38,551 bases of DNA, taken from assembly GCA_030374735.1 (NCBI GenBank), contig JASCIV010000146.1, positions 1 through 38,551 on the forward strand. Reading direction: 5' to 3'. Position 1 is the first letter of the stretch. Each line of letters begins with the position of its first letter. Both the position numbers and the translations under genes were made by a program. Shown piece after piece: positions 1 to 11,331 of the stretch. The notes under the pieces are model-generated. The model saw only the letters and a list, made by a program, of their open reading frames with translations. It did not search any database and had not been told where the DNA came from. This DNA comes from Gracilaria caudata (lineage: Eukaryota; Rhodophyta; Florideophyceae; Gracilariales; Gracilariaceae).

Positions 1-444
1 GGGATCCAGTGGCGGGGCGAGGCCGCGTGCGCTCTTCGCCCAACACGTGGCACGCGTGCGGCGCGCGCGCGCGCGTGCCACTGCAACTTTGATCTGCGCG
101 CGAGAGCGCGCGCAGAGCAGAGCGCCGTCAACAATGTGCGCCTCAAATCAGCGCCGCCAGCTGAGAACACTTGACGTGCATCTTCGCCGCGGTTCGCTCG
201 TCGCCACCCTCAATTCACATGCGCGCTATCTAACCTTGTTGTCCTCACCGCCCACTACTTCCCCCTCCTCCCGCTCGCAAGTTTCATTCAAACTCAAAAC
301 TCTTCATCTCGCTCCACAACACAACTGCAGCTCTGTAAATCGCGCCGCGCGCCGCTTAAAAATGGCGCCGCGTCTCGTCCCCGCCGCCCGTCCACCTCCG
401 TCTCGCCGCCCTTCTCACCCGCTCACCGCCGCCTCCGCACCGCC
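1..444. promoter_or_regulatory. GC-rich 5' flank of the peroxidase gene
   Basis: This stretch is rich in CpG and contains a run of alternating G and C near positions 58-77. A TATA-like element, TTAAAAA, lies at about 356-362, roughly 85 bp before the peroxidase start codon, and is followed directly by TGGCGC. The last 200 bp are pyrimidine- and C-rich, as expected for a leader. Open frames here are low-complexity Arg/Ala/Pro reading of GC-rich DNA and are not credible genes. Confidence 0.5.
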
Positions 445-2490
445 ATGAGCTCGCCCGTCCCCGCGCTACTGCTGTTTCTTCTGCTCGCGCTCGCGCGCGC
501 ACAGGCACCGCGAGACAACGCCGCCCCACCGCCACAGGCGCAGCCGCAGGCGCTGCCGCCGCAGCCGCAGCTGCTCGCCGCGCAATCCGCGCCGCTACTA
601 GCGCCTGTGCAGCCCGCCTCCGCCGTGGAGAACGCGCGCGTGTCCAATCCGTGCACCTCGTTCTTCCGTACCTTCAACGGCGTGTGTACCAACCCCGTGT
701 TCAAGCTGTGGGGCTCCACGTCGCGCGCGCAATCGTCGCTGTTCTTCGGGCACAGTTCCACGCGTCCCACTGGAAAAGGGCTGCCGTCTGCGCGCCTGAT
801 TTCGAACACGGTGTGTAAACAGAGCGCGGATGTGTTCAATGAGCGCCGGCTGAATGAGCTGGTGGTGTTTTTTGGACAGTTTATCGACCACACTTTTGTG
901 GCGAGTCCGGCGAGTGATGAGTTTATGAACATTGCCATTCCTAAAGATGATCCCATTTTCTCCAACTTCTCCGGCGGTCAGCTTGAGTTCCGTCGCAGTC
1001 GTCGCGCAAAAGTGGATGTTCTCAGCGTGTTTGGCTCGTCGCAGGCCACTGTGGCGTCGAAAATCCCGCAGCTCGTGCAACAGGACACGCAGCTTTTGTC
1101 GGATACGCCGGGCGTGTCGGTGCAGTCTGTCACAAACGCCACCAAGCAGCAAAGCAGCGCTGCGAAGGTGGCGCCCGTTTCGCTGCAACAACTCACGAGA
1201 CAGGCGTTGCGTGAGAATTCTGCTGCCGCTCAAAATCCAGCTGCCGCTGTGCCGCCGACCGCGGCGAGTATGATCTCAAATGTCATGGATTTCTCGGCGT
1301 CGGCGACGAGGCAGTCGAGATCGAGGGTTGATGCGGAACGTCCTATCAATTCGTTGTCTTCTGCTTTGGATTTGGCATCGGTGTATGGGCCGGATGAAAC
1401 GCGTGCCAATGCGTTGCGAACGTTCAAGAACGGCAAGCTGAAGGTTTCTAAAGGCAATTTGATGCCGTTGAATACGTTGGGACTTTCTAATGCGCCTACT
1501 GCAGACGCTTCTTACTTTCTTGCAGGTGATCATCGCGCAAATGAACATCCGGTGCTTACGGCTTTGCATACCATCTTTGTGAGGGAACATAACTCCATCT
1601 GCAACGAATTGAAGAGATACTTTGTGATTTCTGATGATAAGCTCATGTTTGAATTGGCTAGGATGATTAACATTGCACAGTTTCAAAAGATTGTGCTTGA
1701 AGAGTACTTCCCTGCTATGGTTGGTCGGCGACTTAAACCGTACACGGGTTTCAAGTTTTACAAGAACGTCGCGATTCTGGACGTGTTCAGCACTGCCGCT
1801 TTCCGCGTCGGACACACTATGGTTGGCAACAAGGTTAGCCGTGCCGCATGGGGTAATCGTCGTCTTCCACCGCTTCCGTTCAACAAGATGTTTTTCCGCA
1901 CCGCCGCACAGTTCAAAAATTTTGAAACGTTCATTCGCGGCGCTGCAATCACAAGCGCACAGGAAGTGGACGTGTTTGTTCACGACGCGCTGAGAAATTT
2001 CTTGTTTACTGGTGTTCCGGAGGAAGGGGCTGCGTTCGATTTAATCGCGTTGAATCTGCAACGCGGAAGAGATCATGCCATTCCCTCGCTCAATGCGATT
2101 CGAGCACGACTGGGACTGCCGCGACATCGATCATTCTTCGATATCACCAAGAACGTGAACGTGGCTTCGGCGCTTTCCACTGCATACGGGGGTGATGTGA
2201 ACAAGGTGGAGGCGTGGATTGGAATGGTGGCAGAAGATCATGTGGCGGGAAGTTCGTTGGGTGCCACTATGATTGCGGTTTGGACGAGACAATTTGAAAA
2301 CCTGCGTGATGGGGATCGCTTCTACTACTTGAATGGTAGATTCCCCAGCTTCCTGCAGACGCTTCCCAGAGTACGACGTCTGCTGTGGTCGCGACGCAGC
2401 TGCCTGAAGGACATTATTGTGAGAAACAGCAACATCCGACGATGGGAGTTGGGTAGGAAGGTGTTCTTCAAGCGCTTCGGGTACTGGTAG
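445..2490 (+). CDS. Secreted animal-type heme peroxidase
   Basis: This single-exon gene encodes 681 residues of the peroxidase-cyclooxygenase (myeloperoxidase/peroxidasin) superfamily, which uses hydrogen peroxide to oxidise halides or organic substrates. Residues 1-20 are a clear signal peptide (hydrophobic Leu/Ala run ending ARA-QA), followed by a Pro/Gln-rich linker to about residue 65. The distal His is in FGQFIDHT (D148, H149). The catalytic Arg and heme-linked Glu are in HRANEH (R364, E367), REHN follows at 380-383, and the proximal His is in FRVGHTM (H457). The family signature LNLQRGRDH lies near residue 535. There is no C-terminal membrane anchor, so the enzyme is probably secreted or in the cell wall. 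The position that is the heme-linked Met in myeloperoxidase is His here. The start is the first ATG after the TATA-like element. The substrate cannot be told from sequence. Confidence 0.93.
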   Translation: MSSPVPALLLFLLLALARAQAPRDNAAPPPQAQPQALPPQPQLLAAQSAPLLAPVQPASAVENARVSNPCTSFFRTFNGVCTNPVFKLWGSTSRAQSSLFFGHSSTRPTGKGLPSARLISNTVCKQSADVFNERRLNELVVFFGQFIDHTFVASPASDEFMNIAIPKDDPIFSNFSGGQLEFRRSRRAKVDVLSVFGSSQATVASKIPQLVQQDTQLLSDTPGVSVQSVTNATKQQSSAAKVAPVSLQQLTRQALRENSAAAQNPAAAVPPTAASMISNVMDFSASATRQSRSRVDAERPINSLSSALDLASVYGPDETRANALRTFKNGKLKVSKGNLMPLNTLGLSNAPTADASYFLAGDHRANEHPVLTALHTIFVREHNSICNELKRYFVISDDKLMFELARMINIAQFQKIVLEEYFPAMVGRRLKPYTGFKFYKNVAILDVFSTAAFRVGHTMVGNKVSRAAWGNRRLPPLPFNKMFFRTAAQFKNFETFIRGAAITSAQEVDVFVHDALRNFLFTGVPEEGAAFDLIALNLQRGRDHAIPSLNAIRARLGLPRHRSFFDITKNVNVASALSTAYGGDVNKVEAWIGMVAEDHVAGSSLGATMIAVWTRQFENLRDGDRFYYLNGRFPSFLQTLPRVRRLLWSRRSCLKDIIVRNSNIRRWELGRKVFFKRFGYW

Positions 2491-5177
2491 GAGAAGATTT
2501 GGCAACGATGAAACGGCGCGTGATTGGTGCATTCAGTGTGCGCGCTTTGCGCACGTGACGGGCGGTGCGCTGCACGTGCCGTGTCACGCAGCGCTCACGT
2601 GAACGTGTTGCGCCTCTCTCGGCTCGGCTGCATCTCGCCGATCTGGTGGTGTTGAGGTTGTGAGCTGCTCGTGCAAGAGCATGGGCCACCACCGCGATAA
2701 TGTTACGCTTTAAACCGTTGGCTGTGAGTGTGCTTTTTTTTTCGCCCGGGTGGGTCTCAGTGGATGTGCACAGGCTGTGATCAGGCCAAGCGATATTTGT
2801 GGTTACACGACTGGTTGCGTTACAGATAGAGAGGGCTGCAGCCTCCCGTATATGCCATCTCTCGAATTTGAGCATCTCCTCTGTTTTGGTTAGGGGGGCT
2901 TCTAAAAGGAGCCGATATGGTTTACTCACGTAACCCTTGGCCTTCAACTCGAGAGCTAGTGCTGTTGGAAATCTTCTCGACTCTCGTTTGTGTCACAACC
3001 TTTTAACTACAGCTTTGTTGCCTCGCAATCCTCCAAGTCACCTGCTTCTGGAGGCACAGCAAAAATCAAAGCCGTTCCTCACAAACATATCGACTCATCG
3101 TACATTATTAGTACCATCCGCTCTTTTCATCTACCGTAGTATAACTAGTACAACACCAAGACCATTCTGGCTCCCAACTCGCGTCATCTCCACCGATCCA
3201 ACGAAACAGTGAAAGATTTCTCACAAATGCGTCACACATATGCAGATCTGAACCCACTTTCTTCTTCCTCCGGTTCTTCTCATCAACAACACATAAGAGG
3301 TCTTGGAGAAAACCCACCATCTGCTCATCGACTATTCTTTGTCGCAGGCTTTTGTCACAGGCCAGTATTTGTGACTGACTGACTACCGTTAGAAAATGCT
3401 TGACTATTGACTGGCCGACTAGCACACTTGAGAGGCAGTCACTCTTTGTGGTCAACACACATGAGAAAGTGTCTTTGCACTCTATTTTATTTGGCGACGT
3501 CTACTTGTGACCATTGCGCCGATTTAAACCAAAATGAGGTCCATGACGTTCATTTCGAATTTGGGAGACCTGCGTGAAGGGAAGAGACGCAGATCATAGC
3601 CACCTGAGCCAACCTCCTGTCTCAACCTGAAATAACTGAGTTGCGTCCTACGGCTGTCGCATTTTGCAATACGGTTCAGAAGGTGGCACTGCATTTTGGG
3701 AGAAGTTGAGACAGTTCCACTCCATATGTAGGATAAATGGTCTTGGCTGTACGCGTTTTGTTGAAGGGAAGATTGCGATGACTACAATCTGACTTATCGA
3801 TATGACTGACTTTGTCCGAGATTGCCGTGACTAGTGACTACAAATTCCAAACATCCTCACAAACACGGGCCTGCTTTGTCATAATCGACTCATTTTATGT
3901 ATTCACACCCTCTTCCGCTTTTGATGAACCCCTCCCTTCTTCGTTGTCGGTAGGATCGTCTGGTCAACATCTTCAATCAAGTTTCTTCGTTTTCATTTTT
4001 CTCCGCCTCTGCAGAGTCCGCTGGGCATATGAGGGGCTGTGAATCCTCTTTGAGTGAAAACGCGTTCGTTAAACTGTTTCTATTCGAAGAATCCGTTCTG
4101 TAATGTATCTATCACCTAGCCCAACGTATCTGTCGAACCCTGGCAGAGGATGAAGACTTACTAATCCCTCGTCAGTACTCAGAGATAGGAAATTGTCTGC
4201 AAACCACTTGGCCTAACAAGACTGGGGTGTGAAGCAGAAGCAACTGCCTTCCCTTGATGTTTTTCTCGCGGTAGATTTGGTTTCGTTTGATAAGTGTAGG
4301 AACTTTCTGAACAAACGACCGCTACAAGGGAATCGGAGTTTTCTTCTTTATTATGGTCTGTCGCCCCTTATTCCGAGGCGTCAGGAGAACGATTTAGAGA
4401 TAGTTCTCTCTCCTGAGGACAGCCAAACACTCTGATGGCCGCTGCCTAATCTGTTCTATAAGAGTCGTATCTTCTCTCCCGCGCGGTTACGCGCGTCATC
4501 ATTAGCTACATCAAACCATGTAGTGGACCCTCTATGTCATCAAATGACGTGGGCTCCTCACTTCTTCCTGAGATGTTGCGTCCGTGTCTGCTGACAACTA
4601 CGAAGACAATTCATTCGGTGAAACCAAGGCGATTCCGAAAAGGTACAGGTAAGTTTCAACAACCTACTCCTGGATCGTATCAGTGTCAAGTGCTTTGTCT
4701 CATTTTGGTCACTTGGGCTTTCTACATGCGATGAGTAGCTTTTCCCCACCTCGTGTAGCTGTAGGACTGCCCATGGTAACCAAGTAACGGATACATGAGG
4801 AACACCAAAAAGGCCTTTGTGTTTCCGCTTCGGGATTTAGAACTCTGTGGGGTCGTCTTATGCACTTCTTTCGTGTCAAAAGTGCGTGCGTGCTCTTCAC
4901 ATACATTCCTGGACGTCAGCAACCATCTTTTCCCAGCCACGTTCTAATCCCATATGAAAGCATTCAGTATGATTGGATCGATTCTTGAATGCTGTAACTC
5001 TTTTTGGCCGAGAGCTAAACAAATACCTCGACATCCGGGACTGGAAACGACCGTGAACCACACCGTTGACGTCTGCGCGATATTTGGTTCGTAGTTCTGG
5101 CGTGCTCGGTTGCCACTCAACACCCTACAACCTCCACGTGGTTCTACGCCAAGCCGGCTCCAGTTCGTTCTTCGGTG
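2491..5177. other. Gene-poor intergenic region
   Basis: No convincing gene is seen in about 2.7 kb. The first 200 bp after the peroxidase stop are GC-rich and resemble promoter DNA. The rest is of medium composition, with only short open frames that resemble no family. A spliced gene with very short exons cannot be excluded by eye. Confidence 0.5.
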
Positions 5178-5185
5178 TATAAAAG
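5178..5185 (+). promoter_or_regulatory. TATA box of the Hog-domain gene
   Basis: TATAAAAG followed by GG lies 102-109 bp before the ATG at 5287. It matches the canonical TATA box and its spacing leaves room for a leader of about 75 nt. Similar elements precede SAMHD1 and the secreted lectin-like gene. Confidence 0.7.
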
Positions 5186-5286
5186 GGTGATTGAGAGCGG
5201 TAAACCATTCAACATCTTCACTACCAAAACAGAGCTGGTTGGCAGCACTCTACCTAGCTTAGTTCAGTAAGAAAAGCAATTCAACG

Positions 5287-7143
5287 ATGGCCTACTTTCT
5301 CCTCCGTATTTCACTTTTGGTGTTCACAACTCTCTGCCTAGTGCAGCGGAGCATAACTGAAATCAGCTACAAGCACTGTACAGGACCAGCTGATATAGGA
5401 AACCTAGATTCTAGGGGTTTCTTCTTCAACGTCTGTATTCGAGACGAACATTTCATGGACCGCACACACAACTGGGTGTTCACCAAGTCTGTTATCAAGA
5501 AGACACGTTTTACCAACTGCGGCTTCCTCTTCCCATCGGAACGAGATGACCCTTTCGACGGCACGACTTGGTACAATGTTTCTTTCAAAGCTTGTACTTT
5601 CGGAGCTGGGAAAGGCAACGACAAAGAGAAAGCAATGTTCACGCATACTACCATGCACAATGTGGTATTTGAAGATTGCACCTTCGAAAGCTCGCTTGAC
5701 GTCCTGTTCGAGAAATTTGCGTTAGACGGCGTTATGTTCAGAAACTGCTTTTTCAAGAATCAGATGCGGTTCAGTAAAGGCGATGTGAAACGCCTGACTA
5801 TCTCTCACTCAACTTTGGGTTCCAGTTCCCCTAATGGTACAGCAGAAGACGGAGGTGAGATCCTCATGTCCGATATGTCTCTTAGTCGCGCTTTAGTTCA
5901 TCATACGATCGGGTCCGGACATATTCGCCTGCAAAGTGCCTCGGTGGAGGAGTTGGACGTGGAATCGTCAAGAATCGGTGGTGTGAGCTGCCATGAGCAG
6001 GTTCAAGAAGATGAAATACCAAAAAAGAAGATTTCACTGCAAACAGCGATGTTCAGGAACGTCTCTTTCACGGACGGTTTCTACTGCGATCAAACCGACA
6101 TAACTGGACTTGACCTACTGGATGTGAAGGTGAGAAACTACATCGATCTCTCAAAATCAAATATCGTCAATGTCGTCATCAGGAATGTCACCTCCTATGC
6201 AGAAGACGTATGCAGCACATTTTCCCTTCGTGATGCTGTTGTGGACGGAAAAACGGTAGCCGACATAAACACAACCAAGGTCACGCTGGCGGGAGCGAAG
6301 TTTTTGGAAGGGATTATGTTCATTAACGTGTCTATCTCGAGTAAGGAAATCGACCTTACTGGCACGATATTCAGTCAAGAGATCATCAATAAGGAATGTT
6401 GTACACTATCATGTCTGGAATCAGGTTGCATGTGCGACATCTCACACGAGTCGGTGGTGTGCCCCCATGGCAACTCCACGGTGAATGTGAATGCAAAGGA
6501 CTCGTGTTTCCCAGCCTTATCAGTCGTAAAACACGTAACGCCGCTGGGACGCGTTCAGCCAATATCTATGAGCGAGCTTAATTTCGGAGATGCAGTGATT
6601 CATAATGCTGGTGTGGATGCTTCGGAAGTTTTCTTTTTCGGTCACAAGTCTTCCTCCCAGTGGGCGATTTACAGGAGGATAACAGCCAAAAGCTTTGAAA
6701 CAGCCCGAGAGCAGACGTATACGTTGCACATAAGTCAATCACATTTGCTCCCAGTCGCTGGGCGTGGCGAAGTGCCAGCTCGATTGGTGTCAGTGGGTGA
6801 CAAGCTTTTTACTGATCAGGGTGGTCTGGCGCAAGTGCTGGCTGTTGAAGACCATATGATGCAAGGAATGTATTCTCCTATTACTATTTCCGGCGCGCTC
6901 TCAGTAGACGGTATCATAGTTTCTGTGTATACTGATATCATACCGAAGCCCATGGCAGTGGCCATGTTGTCGCCGCTGCGAGCATTGTACCAGCACTCGA
7001 GGTTGGGACGCTCTCTTCTCAGTAGGTTGCGTTGGTTGCACGAACGCTCTGCAGCTGGGCTCGTGCGAAAGTTGAAGGGGATGATGGCTACGGCACCGCG
7101 TTTCCTCCTGGCCGTTGGGTATGTGATTTTACGCTCCATATAA
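5287..7143 (+). CDS. Secreted beta-helix protein with C-terminal Hint/Hog domain
   Basis: This single-exon gene encodes 618 residues. Residues 1-25 form a signal peptide. Residues about 30-380 contain pentapeptide-like repeats with spaced aromatic, Cys and Asn positions (FKACTFG, FEDCTFES, FRNCFF, LDLLDVKV), which suggests a right-handed beta-helix. A Cys-rich linker (residues about 380-400) leads to CFP at 407-409, the N-terminal Cys of a Hint domain. The Hint core follows, with SHLLPV (His486) and GMYSPITISG..VDGIIVS, as in Hedgehog Hog domains. The stretch after it (LSPLRALY) also matches the segment following the Hint core in animal Hedgehogs. In that family Hint cuts itself off and attaches a lipid to the upstream part. 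Here TxxH has become SxxH and the animal SCY has become SVY, so cleavage is uncertain. Hog proteins without a Hedge domain are known in red algae and other protists. Confidence 0.82.
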   Translation: MAYFLLRISLLVFTTLCLVQRSITEISYKHCTGPADIGNLDSRGFFFNVCIRDEHFMDRTHNWVFTKSVIKKTRFTNCGFLFPSERDDPFDGTTWYNVSFKACTFGAGKGNDKEKAMFTHTTMHNVVFEDCTFESSLDVLFEKFALDGVMFRNCFFKNQMRFSKGDVKRLTISHSTLGSSSPNGTAEDGGEILMSDMSLSRALVHHTIGSGHIRLQSASVEELDVESSRIGGVSCHEQVQEDEIPKKKISLQTAMFRNVSFTDGFYCDQTDITGLDLLDVKVRNYIDLSKSNIVNVVIRNVTSYAEDVCSTFSLRDAVVDGKTVADINTTKVTLAGAKFLEGIMFINVSISSKEIDLTGTIFSQEIINKECCTLSCLESGCMCDISHESVVCPHGNSTVNVNAKDSCFPALSVVKHVTPLGRVQPISMSELNFGDAVIHNAGVDASEVFFFGHKSSSQWAIYRRITAKSFETAREQTYTLHISQSHLLPVAGRGEVPARLVSVGDKLFTDQGGLAQVLAVEDHMMQGMYSPITISGALSVDGIIVSVYTDIIPKPMAVAMLSPLRALYQHSRLGRSLLSRLRWLHERSAAGLVRKLKGMMATAPRFLLAVGYVILRSI

Positions 7144-10100
7144 GTTCACGTATCCCGTAATGTAACATATGTTTCGACTGATGTTGGTGACTAGTTTACA
7201 AGGGTAGAACACAAGGGTTTACCATCGATTGCTATAGATTAACGCAAGTTAGCATTGCCATTAGGGTGTCGATAACTCGAGGAGAAACGCTCCGTTCTAA
7301 ATGAGATTTTAATTCGAGGAAGATGCCCTTTATCGAGACTGCAGCTGTCTCGTGACAGTAGACCTTGGCGCGAAGTGCACTTGTACTGTGACAGTTACAG
7401 GATATTAGTCAGTCTTGTGCTCACCTTCCCGCTCTCGGATACGAAGTGACACGGGTCATAGCTTGTTGGCTGGCTCACAATCTAGCATGTTGGAACGTTT
7501 GGTATTGTTCCACTCAACATAGCACAGAGAAGATTCTCCAGAACTTTTCCGTCATACTCACCTCAAATCGAAACTCATTGGTGTTCGAGAGACAGTGGAT
7601 CCTATGTTTCTAGGAACGTGACATACACTTTTCACATGTCCTGTTGGACGAGCAATTGGAAGAGAGGTTGCGAAGCTCTCTGTTCCACATTAAAGCACCT
7701 GCATGGTTTCACATTGCCGGCCGTGTCATTGTGCTATCTCCGTAACGTTTACAGCTCCTGGCTCCTCCTCGTAGTGTGGTCTAATTCGAAGCGGATGTTT
7801 TTTAACGACGGTGGACTTGAGGATAATGATCTCATTCAAGTAAAGTTTTCACATTGCTTCAACGTTTCTCCCCTGGTTGATCAACTCCTATGAGAACCAC
7901 GCTTTGCAAGCTGCAAGCTGGACGCGTCACGGACGATTAGATACCTACACCTTGGCGTGGTATCACTCATGAAGGAGTTCATTCATGATGAGTGAGGATG
8001 AGTCGTTGCCCGACCGTGAGGGCCGTGTGGTAGCCTGTTAGAGGACGTCGCAAGTGAAGACACGGTGTGTCACTGTCATCAAACCCCGGTGAGCTTGTAA
8101 GATCAATAAGGATCTTCAGAGGCTTCCCGTATCTTGCCCTCAGCAAGGGCATGTTTGGAACCCTATGGGCTCCCGACATGATGTCAACAAGCAGGATATT
8201 CTTGATTCTCTGGGATGCTCTAATGTGTGACACCTCTTTAAGTTACCTTCCATAACTAGAGAGAAACAAGCAGAACCCATAGGATAAAGAGTGTAACATA
8301 TACTCTGTTTGGTCACGAAGTGCGGGGGAGTGAGCGAAAACATATAGTCGAAGACGAGGATTCGAACCTGGAAAGAGAGGGCCGGAAACACCTCGTCCTA
8401 TTTGGAAGCATAGTGGGGCAATCCTGAGATCTGTCTCGTAATACTCGATTGCTCGAACCGCGCAGGCTCGCTCTTGCGCATTGAGGAACATATGGGACAG
8501 GGACAAACTCGATTCCGTGAGGAGGCGCGAAAAGAGCGGGGAAGTCTTCACGACCACGCCTCCTCACCAGATCGGTCCATCAACATCGAAGTTTGTCTGA
8601 TGGACTCGAATGTGTCCCATTAATTCTCTCGGCGTGACTGCATCCTAGAAGCTGAATTAAGGCGGCATAAAGCGAGACGCTCTCATTCACTACCCTCGAA
8701 TAGGCTCAAGATATGTGTTCTCCGATTGTCCAACAGATTTAGGAGTTGGTTCGTAAATTATAAAGCCTGCATACAGCAGTGTCCCATTCCTCGCCAGGGG
8801 AGTTCTCACTTGCGAGTGCATGAGCGAAAGCGATATTGTTTCTTTCGGCAGTGTGTCCAAGCGAGCATCTTGAGAGTTCATCGCCCGCTGTTGTACAGTA
8901 CATCAGTCAACAGAAATATATGAGTCCATACACATCATTGAAATGAAGTCACGAGTTTGCTGGTTGAGGCAAATCTTTGATACGCACGTGGTCTGACAAA
9001 GGCGGGAAAATGTCTCCTGCCTACACTAGAGACTTCCGATAAAAAAGCAACGCACATCGTCATTATTCTTCTCCCTGGAGCCTTTTTTGTGTCTCTGTCT
9101 CACGTGTCGACCTCCAGGGAGAAAAGCTAGCGTACTAGAGTATTGCGGTACTTAAAACACTTTTCCCCGCCAAAATATGTTTTTGAATCTATGATTAGTA
9201 TAAACGAGCATGACCGAACAGGGCTCACAATTGATACAAAACAAAGTAGTGAGCTTATTAGGCGCAATATCAAAGTGTTAAGATCGTAGATTGACTGTGG
9301 CAGACTTGAGGCATTATAATGAAGGCGGTGTGATGAAGCACATACACAACAGCGCAAGTTAGATCCAATAAGTGCGAAAGGGTACCTCTATCCGACCGTT
9401 TCGCGGTCAGTGCACAGTGCCAAACGGTCGGGTGTACTACACGTGCTCGAACAAAAGTTTTTGTGTTTCTTGATGCAAGTTACATGCTCTACCTTCGTAC
9501 ATGCTCGCCGGTTCAAATTCCCTTCAACCAACTCATGATTTCGGAGTTGGTATGAATTGCGAGAATTAATCATGTTGACCGTTAGAACGTAAAAATGACG
9601 TAGACGGAGCGAGGGCAGTAGTGGAATGTTGGTATCCATGATGCTGATGGAAATTTTCTTGCACCGATGGATGTTCATATACATGGAAGTCCACTCGTCC
9701 ATCTACGTCATGAACTGTTTGTTTGACCGCATCAACTGCGTGACCCGTGCTTCTTATCCTAAAACGCACATGGACAAGAGAATAAGTGGCGTTGAGGCTC
9801 GCACACAAAATAGATCAGTTGTCAAGGCCATAAATGTTCGAGCACCTGTTAGTTCACGCGTAAACTGGCGGACCGCCATGCGTTCAAAGCCTGGGAGCTG
9901 CCTGTAAACGTCGTCCCTTGTACAAAAGTAATCACGCTTGATTCCAATATCATCATGTTTAGAACACACAGCAAAATGCAGCTACACAATAGTCGTCGAT
10001 TTCCATCTTGAAATAAGTTTCGAGAATCAAGTCCTCGTCACGGCTGTTTTCCCATTACAAGATTTTTTTGTTGTGTGGGAAGCAACTGAGTGGGTGACAG

Positions 10101-11331
10101 CATAAAAAGTGAACAAAACACACCAGACCCAAGACCGGATCAGAACGGCGACATCATGAGTGACGTTGCTGAAGGTTTTTTTCAAAGCCAAGTTTCGAGA
10201 GTAGCTCCTGATAGGTAGGAATCAAGTATGTATTCAGTGGACGGCTCTGGAAACAATGCTGCCCCGAAAATGGTCCATCCGTCTTTGATGATTGTCAGAT
10301 GGAATAGCTTGCAAACTGAAACCGCGCTTGGGATTTGCCACATGCTTTGTTAATGTAATTCGGGCATAACTGAGAGCGACATCGTCACTATTTCGCATTG
10401 AAGCTTCTGCTATCATGTGAAGTGAAATGTGGATGTTGAGAAACATGAAACAGCCCCTTGATTCAAGTAGATTGAGAAAATCAATGATATTGAGCAGATA
10501 TAACCGTTTGGTATAGATGTGCATTGGAACAACTCGAGAGCATCTGGCAGTAGAAGACTCACCGACTGATGTCAGATTTTGTATTAGACTGTTACGTCAA
10601 CAAAGATGTGAAACTCATGTACGTATGCAATCAAACGTCACCGTTCGCTTCTAACCCGACGAACTCCTATCCCGACAGAAGCAATGAAGTTCTAAACAAG
10701 CGTGCAACTGGTCAATAAACGACCACTTGATATTGTTTCAACATTGCCTGTAACGGTAACGAATTCCAAGGAGAACCGGTCTATAGCTTCCACAAAGCAC
10801 GGGGCCGCGCGTCGTTTCCTTTAACACGGTCCTTTCACATTTGCGCGACGGATGTGACAAAGCGGTGACGACGCCGATTGTCTCGCTATGCCAAGCTGCT
10901 CATGGCACAGAGTTGTCCTCTTATGCCTTTGCGTGGGCGAGCAGACACGCGCGTACAAGCCGTACGTGCAGGAGTGCGGCTGCATCATGCATCAGCATGA
11001 TGGCGTATATGATGAGACCTCACCACTTGTCGATGGCCTTCGTTCCACCGCCAACGGCACCACCGTGACGGCGAAACGCATCATCATCGCAGCGCGTACC
11101 GAAACGCGGCACGCCAGCCCGCATCCACGTGTACGGGCTTCTGTGCAAAAAAGGCCAATTCCAGCTCATCAGCTATGACGCCACCGCCCGTCTTCGCTGA
11201 CACATCGCTGTCGCAGCCAGCGTCTCTGCCATCACCACTCACCACCCGCAAGCACATCAGAAAGTGCCAGGTTGCGGAGACGGTCCAGCACCGTTCCTTT
11301 CGACTTCTTTGCGCGCTTCCACACGCGCACG
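7144..11331. other. Long gene-poor region
   Basis: About 4.2 kb lack a recognisable gene. Open frames are short, overlap in all frames and match no family I know. From about 10,800 the DNA becomes GC-rich and is probably the promoter and leader of the HSBP1-like gene. A 12-bp inverted repeat lies at 9069-9123. A tRNA B-box-like string near 8358 was examined and rejected. Spliced genes with short exons, or decayed repeats, could be hidden here. Confidence 0.5.
9069..9123. repeat. 12-bp inverted repeat (hairpin)
   Basis: TTCTCCCTGGAG at 9069-9080 is repeated as its exact complement CTCCAGGGAGAA at 9112-9123, with a 31-nt T- and GT-rich loop. It could form a hairpin in RNA from either strand. 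No flanking gene explains it. Confidence 0.7.

Noticed and set aside
47..448. Open frame before the peroxidase
   Set aside because: Arg/Ser/Pro-rich reading of GC-rich promoter DNA, no domain, and overlapped by the promoter and leader.
8358..8368. String GGATTCGAACC resembling the complement of a tRNA B-box
   Set aside because: The surrounding minus-strand sequence has no proper A-box, the T-stem has a mismatch and the acceptor ends do not pair at tRNA spacing.
9388..9969. Chain of three overlapping minus-strand frames
   Set aside because: No consistent splice signals joining them were found and no family is recognisable.
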